Positions 37,810 to 51,535 of a stretch of DNA of 64,000 nucleotides are shown piece by piece. A program made the position numbers and the translations under genes. The stretch comes from Rhea pennata (lineage: Eukaryota > Chordata > Aves > Rheiformes > Rheidae). Within the stretch, counting starts at the first letter, position 1. The number at the start of each line of letters is the position of its first letter. The notes under the pieces were generated by a model. That model worked only from the letters and a program-made list of their open reading frames with translations. It was not told the origin of the DNA and did not search any database. The DNA lies in contig NC_084674.1 in assembly GCF_028389875.1 (NCBI RefSeq), positions 8,341,501 through 8,405,500 on the forward strand, in the 5' to 3' direction.

Positions 37810-40800
37810 AGGGCCCGGGCGCTGCCTTCGCCTCCCAGCCTGGAGCTGCTGCTGGAGGGTTTTGCTCAGATGGGAAAAAGAAAAAAAAAATCTTTGCATA
37901 TTTATGCATGTAATCATTCACAGCAACAGACACAAAGGGAGGAAGTTGATTCTGGCTGCACAGAGAACTGGAGCAAACGAGCATTGCACCCCACGGCGGC
38001 CTCCTCGCCCCCCAGGGCTGACTGCCTTCAACGCCCCTCCGTGCTAACAGCCCAGAGAGCGCCAGGGGAGCCCGTCTGGGGGGGGGGAAGCAAGGTGAAA
38101 ACGGCCCAGCATCGCTTTCATTACGTGAAGTTTTAAACTAGCATTGATGAGAACATCATTATTGCTGAGCATCCACTGGGCTTAGGGTGTAAAATTCCTT
38201 TTATTCGTCTCAAGTGTCAGAATTCGCAAATGCAAAAAATTTTCAACTACGATGGGCCTGTTTATATGCAAATGGAATTGCATACTTTCAGGCAGTTTAA
38301 AGACAGCAAGAGCAAAACGAAAATGGTTCAAAGCCATTGTTCCTTCCAACAAAGTTTTAGTTTGGTTTTCCTGCCATTTGGAATGCCATTTTTCTCCGAA
38401 GGCAAGGATGTTTTCAAAGCACAGAACTTCTTGCCATGCAGGACTGATCCTGCTAGCTGATCGGTTAGCAGTAATGGATCAAATCACACGTACAGGAGGA
38501 AACTGGGATGAAGGATGAAACAAACGCAGGAAGAGGCCAAAAATATCATAAAACTAAATAGGAGATGAGAGCGAACGTGTGGGTCCTGGTGCACCGAAGG
38601 GCTTGGGCACGGGTATTCTCCAGGCCCGGGGTGGGAACCAGGCTGTTGTCCCTGTGCACACGGACTCTCTGAAGGGCTGAGGTTTTGTTCACGGTGAAAA
38701 TAAAAAAGCTGTTGCCCATAGAAACAATTTTCCCTTGGTGTGACCTGGGCACAGCTTTCGGTAAGATAATCAGAGCAACCTTTGTGTGACCAGAGCCGGC
38801 TGGAAGTGGAAGACACTCATTAGCAAGCCCAAATCTGCTCACGTGAAACAATCTCTATCACAGCAGGATCTCTTCTTCCTAATGAATAATTTTTTAACAG
38901 CACAGTGAGGAGTTTGAAATGTTTCCACAGGTCTTGGTGAAGGGAGCTTGTCATTCTGCTATGGTCAGAGAAAGCAAAAAGCTCCACAAAGCAATCCCTT
39001 GCGAGCTGATTTTCTAGAGCACTAGGCATTTAAAGGCTGTGGTTTTAGCAAAACAAACCACAGAAAAATGTGCCTTCAGCTTTGACTCCTGCGGTGCTCC
39101 CAGCCCAGGACTGGGGCAGACTGGATGTACCGGGATGTGCTGGCAGTGCTTTGAGAGCTCCTCTCAGCATTGCTAGCAAGCTCCCTGCACCTTTGCAGTA
39201 GAGTTTTTTTTTTTCTTTTTCTCCCCTAGGAACAGCCAGGACATATGAACACCCCCAGCAAAGGGCCATTTTTCCCCTGTCTCTGTCCCCCAGCTAGAAA
39301 CAAGCACAGCAGCAGAAATGGGGCAAATCCCCAGGGGATGCAGAGTGCTGATCCGTGCAGCTTTAGGATCCAGCGGGCTGTAGGAGCAGGTGTGGCTGAG
39401 AGAAGCTGAAAGACTTTTAATTAACTTCTATTGCCAAAGGAACCACGTATCTGTCCTGGAACAACTGCAAGTTTCCCATTTCTAGTGCATGCAGCTCCGT
39501 ACATCTTCATTGCCCATTACTCACTGCAAGAGGCAAGGGAAGCAGACATTGCTGGGGAACGGGTGCTCCAGCACTAAATGAATTTTCCAGGAGCAAGCAC
39601 AAGGCTCTCTTGTGCATACGTGCACGCACATCCACGCACTGAGTTCTGCATCGCCACCTCCATCATTTCTATAAAGAACAGTGAGGAGGAAATAACACGT
39701 TTTAATAACAGCGTGGCTCGGTCCCTCGAGCTCTGAATGATAAGGCAGTAATCAAACTTCACCAATGCGAAGCAAGATCCCACGACGCTCTGCAGACGAT
39801 AAGCCGGTCCCCAGGACAGGGTGATGCCCCCTTCCCGCGGCGCGCATCGTGCTCGAGGAGTGATCTCTCCACATTAAATCAGAGTCAGAATACCCAGATC
39901 TAAATCAGCTCCTGATGCGCTTTCATCTACGAGTCCCAATAGCCACATTGGCTTCGGTTTCATCCTGCGTTATTTATTCACAGCGCCTCGGGAAAGGAAG
40001 AGCCTCATGAGCAGGGGGAGCAGACTACATCCCCGCCAAGTAATACCTTGCTCTCACTGGCGCTTTGCCAGCTTTTGCAGCAAAGGACCAAGCAAACTAA
40101 CTGCCGGCCAGCAGCAGCATGTTGCCCGCCAGCGTCCAAAGCCCCCTGCCCGGCTGCAGGGCAGAGGTGCAGCGCGGCGCCGGGCAAGCGCGGGGTAGGG
40201 GCAGCGAGGCGGATTCGCGTCGGGAAAGCGGCCCCGGGCGCCGCGTTTCTGTTAACAGGAGAGTCTCTTCGCCCGGGCCTTTCCGTGAGTCACGGCAGAA
40301 GGCCGCACGCGAGGGGCCTGCGCCCCGCTCGCCCCGGGCCTCCGCACCGCGCGGCGCGGCGGCTGCCGCGGACGGGCTCCCGTGAGCAGCGAAGCTTCGC
40401 TGAAACGACCTGGGACGGCGAGAGACCCGCGGCTCCTTCGGCATCGCTGCGCGCTCCCTCGCGCTCCTTATTCTTCCCCCCCCAGAGCACCGTACGATGG
40501 GTGGAGGGACATTTTCTTAATGCAGCCTCAACCTGCGTTTCAATTTACTCCTTCAAGTTTTGGGTCTCTCTATTTCAGGCTTTCAGCAGCCTGAATTTGG
40601 CTGCAGCCAAATTTGTGACAGGGAAGCTTAACGCCAGGCTTGATCCATTGGTGCTTGCAAACAGCACAGGCACCAGCAAATCTGAACTTTGAGGTGGGCA
40701 AGCACTTAAGCAGAAGCACGGATGTTCAACGTGAGGTGTGCAAATACGGCTGGGACTCTTCAGACGTGGCCCTTGCCACTCACTCAAGTGGGCAAGCAGC

Positions 40801-43800
40801 TGAGGATGAATTTACTGCTGCAATAGTAACACAGTATTTCTGTACCATGTAATTTGGTCCATCTAAATTAAGCACATGAAGTGGGTAGATGACAGAAAGT
40901 ACTGTTGGAGATGTAGTGGTGGTGATTGCAAAGTCCACTTTGAAAAAGTGGAAAGAAAGCTCAACTGTTCCTTTTTGTTTCATCTATAGTTTCAAGGTCA
41001 GCCATCCAGCCCTGTGTATCGGGACGAAAATGCTAACGCTTCTCCAGCTGCTCTTAGACAACTGCAATGTGCTGCTTAATTCCAAGGCCATTTGGTCCCT
41101 GTCTCAGGCTTTCGACTGAAATCATACCGATTTCCTAAAAGGTTTAGGCCACAAGAGTAAAGAGCATTTCAAGTTCTTGTAAAAATACAAGGAGATACAA
41201 GCTCCTGAGAGATTTTCACCTACTTCAGCCCACATCTCCAATCCCGTAATTAGGTCTCCTGTCATTTCATCTGATGCTCTGTCCCATTTATCCGTTGTTC
41301 TTCTGACCCTGTTTCCATACCGCCTTCGAAAAGAAAGTGTTCCTGACCTTCAGTCGGATGACTGAAATCTGGAAGAACTGCACCAGCTTTGTGTTTCAAA
41401 CGAGACTACCGTGGTCGCAGAGCCGATACGCCTCCAACACAACTGCCCACCAGTTTGCTCTGCGAGGAGATGACTGTCCTCATCACCGAGCGGCGCCGGG
41501 CAGAAGAAGCCGCATTTTCTTGGCACGTACAAAATACAGACGGTGGCTGAGCACACGCTGCAGCCTAAGACAGGGGAAGCTGCACAGGCGACAGCGTGCA
41601 GAGAGGACGTGGAGCCGCCTTGAGTCAGACTTAAGAGTGCAAACCCTTCCCGCCTGGGAAACGGTACCTGCTTGCAGCCCGCGACGGTGCGGTGAAACCG
41701 TGTCCCCAGACGCAAGATCCAAGAATAGATTAGCTGTGTGTCAACTGCGTCACCTTTTCTGTCATCTGGTAGATGTTTATTTAGTAAAGACAGAATATCT
41801 GTTGCATGAAAGCAAGCCACCTGCTGCCAAACAGTAACCTTTACTGTGCCACAGAATAAATGTCTTCTCAGCTAAATGATGCTAATCCCGTACTTCAAGC
41901 TACGCGGTACTTGCCAAACTCTGAAACGGCAGCTTTGTCAGCGCCACGGGATAATCCCGGAGACGTTTGCCCCCGCTTTGCCAAGGGCCCAGGCACACCG
42001 CAGCCCCTGCAGCTCACCACGAATGACTCCGGCTGGCTCAGCAAGGCCGAGGTGAGAGCATCCAGCAAGGACAGCTCCCCAGGTACTCGGGGTGGAAATT
42101 CGGCGTGCTGAATTCCCCCTGTTAGCCTGTCTCCATGTGCAGATGCAGGTCTTCACCGGCTTCACCATAGCTCCTGATAGCCTCAATAATCTTGCACACA
42201 AGCCACCCAGTAAGTGACGGACGCTCCGATACGAGCGACCATCTACCCCTACAGCGATATTGCCCCTTTGGAGGCTACTTCATCCCGCCGTCAGCATGCT
42301 GGGCCCCCAAGGACGGCTGAGCAACGCGCCGCGCGCAGCGGCCTCGCGCCGGCGAGCACGGAGCGGTTAACCCGGCTCTTCATCAGCCTTGGCATCGCCA
42401 TGGCAACTTGGACGGATGCAGCACTTCCAAGCACTTGTAAGTAACTGCAGTTTTCCAGAACACGTGCACAAGTAGCGCTTGCAATCAAGTTCGGTCTCGG
42501 TCACCTTCAGAGTGGCGAGGGGATAGCTCCTGAGAAGCTTTGAATGCTGGCTTGATTCCCCTGGATCAAAATCAGGCTGTTCCTTAAAATGCACAATATT
42601 CCTCCTATCTCCCAGGTTTTGTTCCGCTAATTCCGGTCTCAGAAACCAGGCCCACAGACCCCGAATGCAAGAAGGGCAGGTCCGACCTCCTTCACCTGGC
42701 CCACGTTTGAGCTGCGGCCCACCAAAGGAAGCATCTGAAAACCTGCTAAAGGGTTTCTGAAGAAGGAAAAGATCTAAAATAAAACAGCTTTCTTATCAAA
42801 CATATCTGAGGCCTGAGCTCAGATTCTAGATCAGCAATTCAGCCCTGCACGCAACACCGAAAACCTGACTTCTTTTTAACCAGAAAACCTAACCTGGGCC
42901 TTTCTGGCTGGTTTTTGTGGGTGGATGATCACACAGCTGCAATCCCGGAGGGATGCTGGCTTTCCAGGTTGTATCAGCCAGCTACAGGAAAAGTATATTT
43001 TCCATGAGCAACCCGCTGGGCAGCGTTCCCAGGCTCACAGCACAGGGCTGCCCAGTGGCAGGAGGGAGCTCCGGGATACTGGCAAGAGCAAATTACATCG
43101 GTTTTAGGGTTAACATGTTTGCATTCATATTCCAGGCCTTGCTTTCACATCTATAACTCATTTTCCAACATCTTCAAGCAAATTTCACACTGTTGGAAAA
43201 ATGTCAAGGGTTTAATCTGATATGTGTGATATTTACTGATGCCACTAGGGAGAGAGAGATGAGCACATCTTCTGCTTTCCATCACGTTTCTTGGAAGAGT
43301 GAAAACATATCAGGAGAATGTACTGTTTCCACCTATACTTTGTACATGCAAATGAATATAAATCAAACCGTCTGATGAGCACAGACAAATAACATCACAT
43401 TTAAGAGACCCAACAAAGACTTTATGAGCCCTAAAGCTTATCTGTTTTTTCCAGTTATATTAGATGGTTTTATGGCATGTGGCTCTATGCACAATCCCTG
43501 CCACAGGTGTATTTTAACTGCACCATAGAGCAGGACCTGAAGACAAGGACCAGGCTCCTGTAATCCTTACACTTGGCATCGGCTGGATTACAAATGCAAC
43601 TAAGGGCAGCAGAAAACAAGACAGATTGATACAAGCTGTAAATTCCAATACTGGAATTTTCTTGGGATGAGCTTATTCCCTGGACTATCAGCAGGAAAAG
43701 ATTCCTCCAAAGCTGCAAGAAATCAAGAGATAAGTGACCTTAAAAGCAGCAGCCTTGAAAAACCCGCCTGAACTTGGCACTGCTAAAATCCCACCACCGC

Positions 43801-46555
43801 TCCGCCTGAGGCTTGCGCAGCACTTGCGCTTGTATGAAAATGTTCTTGCTTTGGCTTGAAACCACGGATTTAAAGCAAAGCGGCTGCAAGCCTGCAAATA
43901 CCTGAGCCGCAGAGCTGGGCTGGGCTGGGGCGAGGTGTTCGCGGGGGCCGAGCTCGCCCGGGCAGGCAGCGAGGAGGGGCGAGGAGCACCCAGGGGATGC
44001 GGGGAAGCAGCTGAAGCATCCCGGCGTTTGCAGGGCAGGGGGGAGAGGGGAAGGACTGTAGTATAATTCTGCCCAGGGAAAAAAAATAGAAAAATAAAAA
44101 AAGCCTTTCAGTGCTGGAGTAGGAGCATGCTGCCTGAAAGCAATATTCCTGAGGATTCATTTTGGAACGACGTCCAGATCTCAGAAATAGGACTTGAAGT
44201 GTTTGTGGCAAGGAATATGCTTAATTAGATTCATGTCTGAGAAGCCCCCAGCTGTTCTGCAGACAAACAGAAATATCAGAGATTTCTTCCAGCTCTATGG
44301 AGACACAGAGATTGGCTCCTCTCCCTGTTGCCCCAGCATGAGGGATCTGCACGTATGATTATAATCTGGTGCTGTGTCTCAGGCAAGCCAGGATGCCGCA
44401 TAGTCTCTTCGCACAGAGCAAATACCTCAGCATTTTGCTTCGTGATTACTTCCACTCTGTTCACTTCAGCATCCAAAAAAAGCGTTTGTTATCTTTTCAT
44501 GTGAAAGGCTTTCTGGAAGCTGGACATAACATGCATGAATTATGAAATAAAAATACCACATGTGTTTAGGATGAGAGGAAAAAAAAAAGGCCCTGGCTTT
44601 CAGGAAAGCTTTGTAAGCTTGTTGAAAACAAGAGCGCTCGCTACGCATAGTCTTCTGCTAAAGGAAATATCCCCACCCCCACCCCATGCTTTCTCCTTTT
44701 TCTTCCCCCTCGTGCTCACCCCACTGCTGTTCTCGGGGTCCCAGCTCCAGCCCCGGGCAGTGCTGCTCTCTGCTCAGAGCAGTAGCACTCATCACCCAGC
44801 GACTACTTGCGGTGGGATCTCCCGGTCCTCTTGCACAGCAGCAGCCGGCGAGTCAGTGGGTTGGGAGGTGGCAGCACGTGGGCTGCTAATTCGGAGCGAT
44901 TCGGCATGCACAGCCTTTACCTAAGAGCACCGAGGGCGCCTTTCGCCAGTCATGTTCTCCACGCAGGTTGTCTGAAAGGCTCCCCCCTTCTCCTAATCTT
45001 TCATTTTCATTTATCTTACCAGCGATTAATTAAGAATGCTTCAAAAGATGATGGCTTTGGACGACGAAGCTTTTCTCTCTGATCTGCGATGCTTGTTCCT
45101 TAAAACATCACTTCAAATACTGTGGCAGGTTGGATGGTTTCTGTTTCAGCGATGGCCTGCTAGTTTTAATTAGCTTTATCACAGTCGAAACTCAAAATCT
45201 GCTCTGAATGTACTCCTTTGAATTTAGTTAAAAGGCACTCTTTGAGCTGACAGTCGTTCTGACTGTAGCTTGCAAGAAAGACTTGAATTTTACAAGTTAC
45301 GGGAAAGGTCCGCGTTACCGCAGGGCTGAGCATCCACCGTCCCGGAGCGCACTGGCATTGCCGGGGCTGCTGAGAGCCAGGGCAAATATTTCTCTGGGCT
45401 TCCGTCTTCACGCAGTGTGTTTTGCATCGCTCTTAAGCGGATTCAAGAGAGGAAGCCGAGGTGGGGGAGGGAACGAAGTGAGTGGGTAGGAACAAGAGGA
45501 ACCGGCATATGGAAAAGTGGAAGAAAACTGTTAACTAAGGAAAAAAACAAAGCACAAGCACGGGAAAGGGTGAGCAGGTTTTGCACGCTGGCAGGATTCA
45601 GAGCAGGTCATAGAGAAAGCTAGGAGTTATTTGTACCAGAGCAAGGAGCTGCTTGTGCCAGGCAAAGGCGCAGGAGCGGCTGTGAGTCACTAGAGGCGGG
45701 ATGGAGAGAGTGGGAAAGGGGGGGACGAAGGCGACGGCCCCCAGCCCGTCCCCGCGGCGGTGCACTCAACGCTCTGGGGGAAAATGCTCTGAAAGGGAAA
45801 TGAAGCAGCAAGACTGCCGAAATCTTCACGTATCTGTGTATGCGTGCGCACGTGTCTACGTATATCCGTATGCTACGTGTGTATTCGCCTGCAAACCAAT
45901 GAAGACACAACTGAAAAAAACAACTGGAAAGAGGCCGCCATAAAACAAATACTTAACGTATCAAACTGAAGATGACCGGGTTTCTCAGAGGTTTACCCTA
46001 ACTGAAGGCCAGGGCCTCGGTCGAAGACGTCATTTGAGTCGCCAGGCTGCTGGCTAAACGGCATCTGACCCCAGCTACACCTGGAAAACGTACGTCAAGC
46101 CGCACATGCAGTGGGGCTCAGGGTTAACAGGGTTTTGCAGTTAACAGCGAGCAGTCGACGGCCACAGCTCAGGCAAGGCTGCCCAGGGCCCTGAAACGTC
46201 ATCCGGGCAGAAGTTTCTTTGCTTCGGAGCTGTTAAAAGGCCACCAAAAGGAGCTAATTGCACATTTTTTACACGGTGAAGAAGGAATGCAGCTGAGTTC
46301 GATTAAATATACGACAAAGTTACTGACCTGACTCCAATACCGCTAACAGTGTCAGCGTCTCACAGCGGGCTAAGCCTTGCTTTCCTTCCTTAAGTCCCTT
46401 CTCTCCGACCTCGGAGCTTTCCCAGCTGATCTCGGGCCATGATGCCCATCCTCTTGGGGGGTTTTCTTCACCTCTGCAGCATGGAGGCTCTTTCTTTCCA
46501 AGAAAAGCAGCATTAGTCTTCTGAACTTGAAGTTTGGGGGTCAGTTACAGCTTCT
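37810..46555. other. Intergenic, no gene seen
   Basis: Ordinary unique sequence. Open frames are short, overlapping and unlike any family I recognise. The notable feature is the CpG-rich block at about 40,130-40,480. A CGTATGC/CGTGTG-rich alternating stretch occurs near 45,830-45,890. Confidence 0.6.
40130..40480. other. Orphan CpG island
   Basis: A compact, strongly CpG-rich segment sits far from either gene. It includes GGCGCGGCGGC-type strings and, near 40,288, CGTGAGTCACGGC with an AP-1 core (TGAGTCA). CpG islands of this kind often mark promoters or enhancers, and an unannotated non-coding transcript is possible. I see no exon structure that would prove it. Confidence 0.45.
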
Positions 46556-46560
46556 TCAAA

Positions 46561-46633
46561 GAGAAGAGAAGAGAAGAGAAGAGAAGAGAAGAGAAGAGAA
46601 GAGAAGAGAAGAGAAGAGAAGAGAAGAGAAGAG
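46561..46633 (+). repeat. (GAGAA)14 pentanucleotide microsatellite
   Basis: Fourteen perfect GAGAA units are followed by a partial GAG, with no interruption over 73 bp. The lack of any mismatch suggests an actively changing, polymorphic array. Confidence 0.97.
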
Positions 46634-46639
46634 CGCGGG

Positions 46640-49600
46640 TTGAACTGAAGACAACCCACCCCTGCAGCCCCGGTAGGAGGGGGTCGGTGCCCCCATAGCG
46701 GGGCACAATCCTGCCCAAGGAAAACGGAGAAACAGGGAAGTGCCCTGTTTGCTAAGTCCTGCTGCTTAAAACTAGATTAAGCCAACTGGCTGAGTCTTTC
46801 CTTGGAAAACACAGATATCTGTGTTCGTTTACTCATCACAGAGCAGAAATAAAGATATGGGAGGTTCCCGAGCATCTGAATTGCCAGTATCCTACCGTGC
46901 TCAGCCAGATCTCTCGGTTTAAGGGTAAAGCAGAATTTCCACGGAGCTGGGGAAAACATTGGGACGTTGCGCGCAACCATGTGTGTCCAAACTCCAGGAG
47001 TCTGGAATTTTCTGCACACTTATTAAAAAATTAAAAATCCTAAAGTAATTATCCAGGTATTTTCACCCAAACTGAAGTTTCTCGTGCTGGTAACCTACGT
47101 ATTTGTGGAACAGCAGCACTTCGGGTGAGCGGTGATGGGGCAATGCATCGCAGCGCTGCGCATCACGCGAATGTAGCTCGCTGGGAGTGCATATCCCAGA
47201 ATTATCCTCATTCTGGGATTTACTCCACGTCACGTGCAGGACAAGAAAGCAAGAGTAGCTTCCTGCAGGGTGATGGGCGGAGAGCATAATCACGAGACTC
47301 TTTCCTCAGAAATCCACTCTTTTAAAAAATCCTCAGAGAGCAAAAGTCGATAAGACAGCATAGAAAAAGGCCAATAAGCCTGAGCTAAACGAGAGGAAAA
47401 CTGAGTAATCCCAAGAGCACAGAAATAGAGAAAGATTTCAAAATCCCTGTTCTCCATTGCAAATTATCCCAGGAAAAAGGCCTAACTAAAACACCAACCA
47501 TTCGACAACCTGAAGATATAAATTAGCTTTCTGCTAACAGCACGTGTAAAACCCAATGAATTCCAAACAGATGGTTTATTTAAAGATCGCATTATACGCA
47601 GTATAATCAATATCCAGATTACAGCAGGGCCGTTGCAAGGAAAAAGATATAATTGTACACATGTGAAAACCCTCCTGTTTGGACAGAGACTGGGCAAGAG
47701 CAATCAGTGCTTCTTAAAGTCTTAGAAAGGCAGTGAAAGAGCTGAAGTGTGTGTAATTACCGGCTAGAGTCATTGCAGCAAAGCAGATAAAGTTAATTAT
47801 ATAGTAAAGGTGCATTTTCAGTTGACATGGTAGTAATCACAGCCAACGGAGAAGTGCCCAACAGAAGGACCCGCATACAAGAAAAGCAATCGCTGGGTGA
47901 ACGTATAGAGCCCAAATTACCTAAAAACAAAGGCAGATATAGAGACGCAGCTGGAGAGGACAGAGCTTAAGAAAGATCCATGGATTTCTGCATGCAGTAG
48001 GGCATCTTAAAAAGCCTTAACCTGTGCCCATATCCCACGAAAGATCTCATGTCAGTCTGGAAGAGGTTGGATATTTGTGCTTCACTTGGGGAAGCAAGGG
48101 CTGGATCCAGTGCCAGGCCAGGTCCGGGAAAGTATTCACCTTGTTTCTCAAGAGAAATGCTCAGTTATATCCTAGGTACTCTGCGGTATATGAAAAAAAG
48201 TGCACCAGCCCCAAACGGAAAGCCTAGAGTACCAATTTTCTGAAGGCCAAATTGCATTTAGGAAAAAAGAAGCAGCAAACAGAGCTCACTTTGAAATTCG
48301 ACCTCCCACCCTGCGTTTAGCAACGTCTCTACCCACCGGACGGTGTTAAAAGCCGAGGGTCCTGCAACACAACCTCTGAAACGAAAGGTTGTCTGCGAGG
48401 TGCAAGCGCAAGGCAGGCATTTGCCTCCGTGGGTGTTTATGCATCTTTACAAATGCGCTTTTCTGGGGCTAACGGGGTTGCAACCGGGCGGTTGCAACCA
48501 CCCTGTGCTAGCCCGGTCAGAGGGGACCCGGCGATGGAAGATGCTCCTTGGCCGTCTTACCGCTACCTGCCGTTTCAGTTTCTCATGGCCATTACGTACT
48601 AACAGCTTTTCAGACCGCTAATTAATGATGCTGTTTAGCGGCGCCTTCCCAGGCTAATAAACCCCTCTAAAATGGCTGTTTGCTACAACACGCTGATTAA
48701 CAGACTTTAATGCTGCAAGAGCCTTAATTCGGGGATTACGTGAAGCGCTGTCCTTCAGGGCATCCTGACGCGCCATAGGTTTATGCAGAGACATACGTTA
48801 ATTAGGGCAGATCTAGGGCAGATCTTAGTACTGCAGTCAACGTGTGTAGTAGTGAAGGGTGAGGAATGAACTCAGACCACGTTTTCCAGAAATTAAGTTA
48901 AAACAGCCTTGAAACAAATGCGTTGGCCTTCAACTGCCCAAGCGTCGCAGCACGGCCGCCGGCGTGGAGAGGAGGCACGGCTGGTGCTGCTGAGACGAAC
49001 CAGGCACCAGCAAGCGAGGAGGTCCCCTCGGCCCCAGCGGTGGTGGGCGCGTTCAGCCCGGGACGCCCGGGTAGCACCACGGGACGTCCTTGGTGGGCAG
49101 AGCGTTTCCACGCCCCGCTCTCGGCAGGCGCCACGGCCCAGGAGGTCCCGGGGCCGCCGTCGGGGTGGCCGACCTGCCCCTTTCCCCTTCCTCCCTTGGA
49201 GAACCGCGATCACCGACGCCAAGCGCAGGCTGCAAGCAAAGTGCGTCAGCTGCACGAGGCTTTATTTCTTCGCATAAAATACTCGAGATACAAATATTCT
49301 CCCCGAACTCCCTTTCGTGTTCAGCATCACGTGCACGGAGCTGGGCTCCCTTAGTCCCATTTATTGCTTAAATACGCACAGATATGCAAAATGCGGGCAA
49401 ATATTTACAGACAAGAAATGCTGGGTTTCTTAGTTGACTGCTGTTTCATACACCTATCAAACAAAACACAACACCTCAGGAAAATTAGAAATCGACTTTC
49501 TTACTCCCTTATCACTCCTAACAACTTACTTTGCGGCCAATTAAAAAGTGCCAAACACAGAAACAGTAGAATGAAATTCTTCTTTACGCGGCACGTAACG

Positions 49601-51130
49601 CAACGGCGGCACTTGCTGCCCCGGTGTCACGTGGATGCCAAAAATTGAGCACTGCTAACAGGGAACAAATATTTGTACGGGCAGAGCTGGAATAGGTAAG
49701 AACGACGTGAATGCTGGAAGAGATGCAGACCTCAAGCTGTGGTTGCAAAATGATCTTTATTAGGGATTAGCGAGAGAGCTAACGTGGCAGTCGGGTTATC
49801 TGCTTACTGGGGAGTTGCACATAGTTTCCACCTTGCACTGCACGCTGCAGAGATGCAATAACGGGACACGGGATCTGACTCAATACAGTAATTTTTGCAT
49901 CCCAGCTCCGCTGTTCACACGAGTAACGCTCCCTTGTGTGTGCCAGCGTGTATGAAACATCAGCCTTACTTATCAGGAAAAAAAACAACTGTCCTTTTTC
50001 TTCCTAAACAAGGCACGCAAAGCATAAACAAGCGCCAGAGCACATTACCCAAGAAATATATCTGGGGACACGAGTCCAAAGAAAATATGCAAGAGGCCGA
50101 AAAGAGTCTGTCACAGGAAACCTAATTAATAGGTTTCTGAGCAAACACAAAGGCCAACAGGCAAATAACATAAACATTGCTGTGGAAGAGCTGCATGCAG
50201 CGCTTCGCGGAGCATCAAAGCAATTCCTTATCACGGGACCGATAAAAAAAAGGATTGCAACTCCAGGAAGAAGCAGAGACGGAGAAGGGCCTGCTCAGAG
50301 AGCAAAGGAACGGCCCAGCTTGAAACGCGGATTCGCCTTTGCTTTAGTCTGAAACACGGCAGAACTACATGCCAGCGATTTAGATGAAAAACGAAAAAAA
50401 TCAGAAGCACGTAACAAATACTAGCACTTATCAAAGATGCAGCAGGCAACAGTTCCTCCCGGCAAGCTTGTAAATAATTCACGGCCGGTATAAGGACACC
50501 CAGCACTGGCAGCCCCGGAACGCGCCGTGCCGCAGCGCTGCCCGGCCCGCGGGCGCTGTCTGCCGGCCCACGCGCGGCGGCGGGCACCCACGCGCGGCCC
50601 TCGCGGCGAAGCGGCGGCGGCACGCTGCAGCCTGCGCTCCAGCAGCGACGCGCGGGGCGGACTATAAACGCACACTGTTAGCGCTAGTGGAAGTGCTTTT
50701 GCTTTTCAAACGGCTAACGGGGGAATAGACGGGTGGCAGCTCTCGGCGCCTGCAGGTATCTATAGGCAAAGTTTGCTTTAGGTGGCGCACGCGTTTTGGA
50801 GAGGCGGGCGAGGTGGGGTTTAGGAACCGCTGCTGAGTGTCGGTGGGATGAGTCCACGTTTTCCGTAGCACACGCGACCCTACAGCGTCGCGGGGTCTGG
50901 CCGCATGCACCTGCGGTTTGTGAGGCCTCTCCAGTGCAGGCAGACAGATGTTTGCAACGACCCCACGTGCCTTGAGCGCTGCGTCTGCCCCTGCAGCTGT
51001 CCTGGGAATCCCCCTGAATTCCCGGGGGCCCCGCGGGGTTTCGAGAGCCGGTTTTCTCCCTCTCTCTGCATCGCCTCCTCCGGGGACCGCTGCAATGGGG
51101 CAGCATCTGCCAGCTGCTTCTGCGGTACCA
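46640..51130. other. Intergenic upstream of PSMD6, no gene seen
   Basis: Mostly AT-rich unique sequence. Two CpG-rich blocks stand out, at about 48,940-49,200 and 50,490-50,670. Frames in these blocks on both strands are open by composition and show no family resemblance. Confidence 0.55.
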
Positions 51131-51535
51131 GAGCAGAGCCCCTGCGGCCCGGACACGGGCACTACACCGGACACGGGCACAGCCCCCGCAGCCCGCGTGC
51201 ACACGCACCACCCACGGCCTGCGCACGCACAGCACCCGCAGCGTGCACAGGGTGCGAGCAGCCCCGCAGCCTGCGCTGTGGGCGGCAACGCCTATATCCC
51301 GTGCACGCACAGCGCCTGTATGCACGAGCACCCCCTACAGCTTGTGCACGCACAGCTCTTACAGCTTGCACCCTGTGCAAGCCCCTATGGCCGGCACTGC
51401 GTGTAGGGAGCCCCTATATCCGGTGTGCGCAACCCCTACAGCCTGCGCTGTGCACGTGCAGCCCCTATAGCCTGCCGCTTTCGCGTGCACAGCCCCTATA
51501 GCCTGTGTTCACAGTACCTATAGCCTAGGCTGTGC
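51130..51535 (+). repeat. Degenerate tandem repeat, ~30-bp units (GTGCACAGCCCCTATAGCCTG type)
   Basis: Units built from GTGCACGCACAG and CCCCTAYAGCCTG-like parts recur at about 30-bp spacing with many substitutions. The clearest copies are at about 51,400-51,530, where AGCCCCTATAGCCTG appears twice nearly unchanged. Units are rich in alternating purine-pyrimidine GTGCACGC. The array runs straight into the next one and towards the PSMD6 promoter. Confidence 0.75.
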
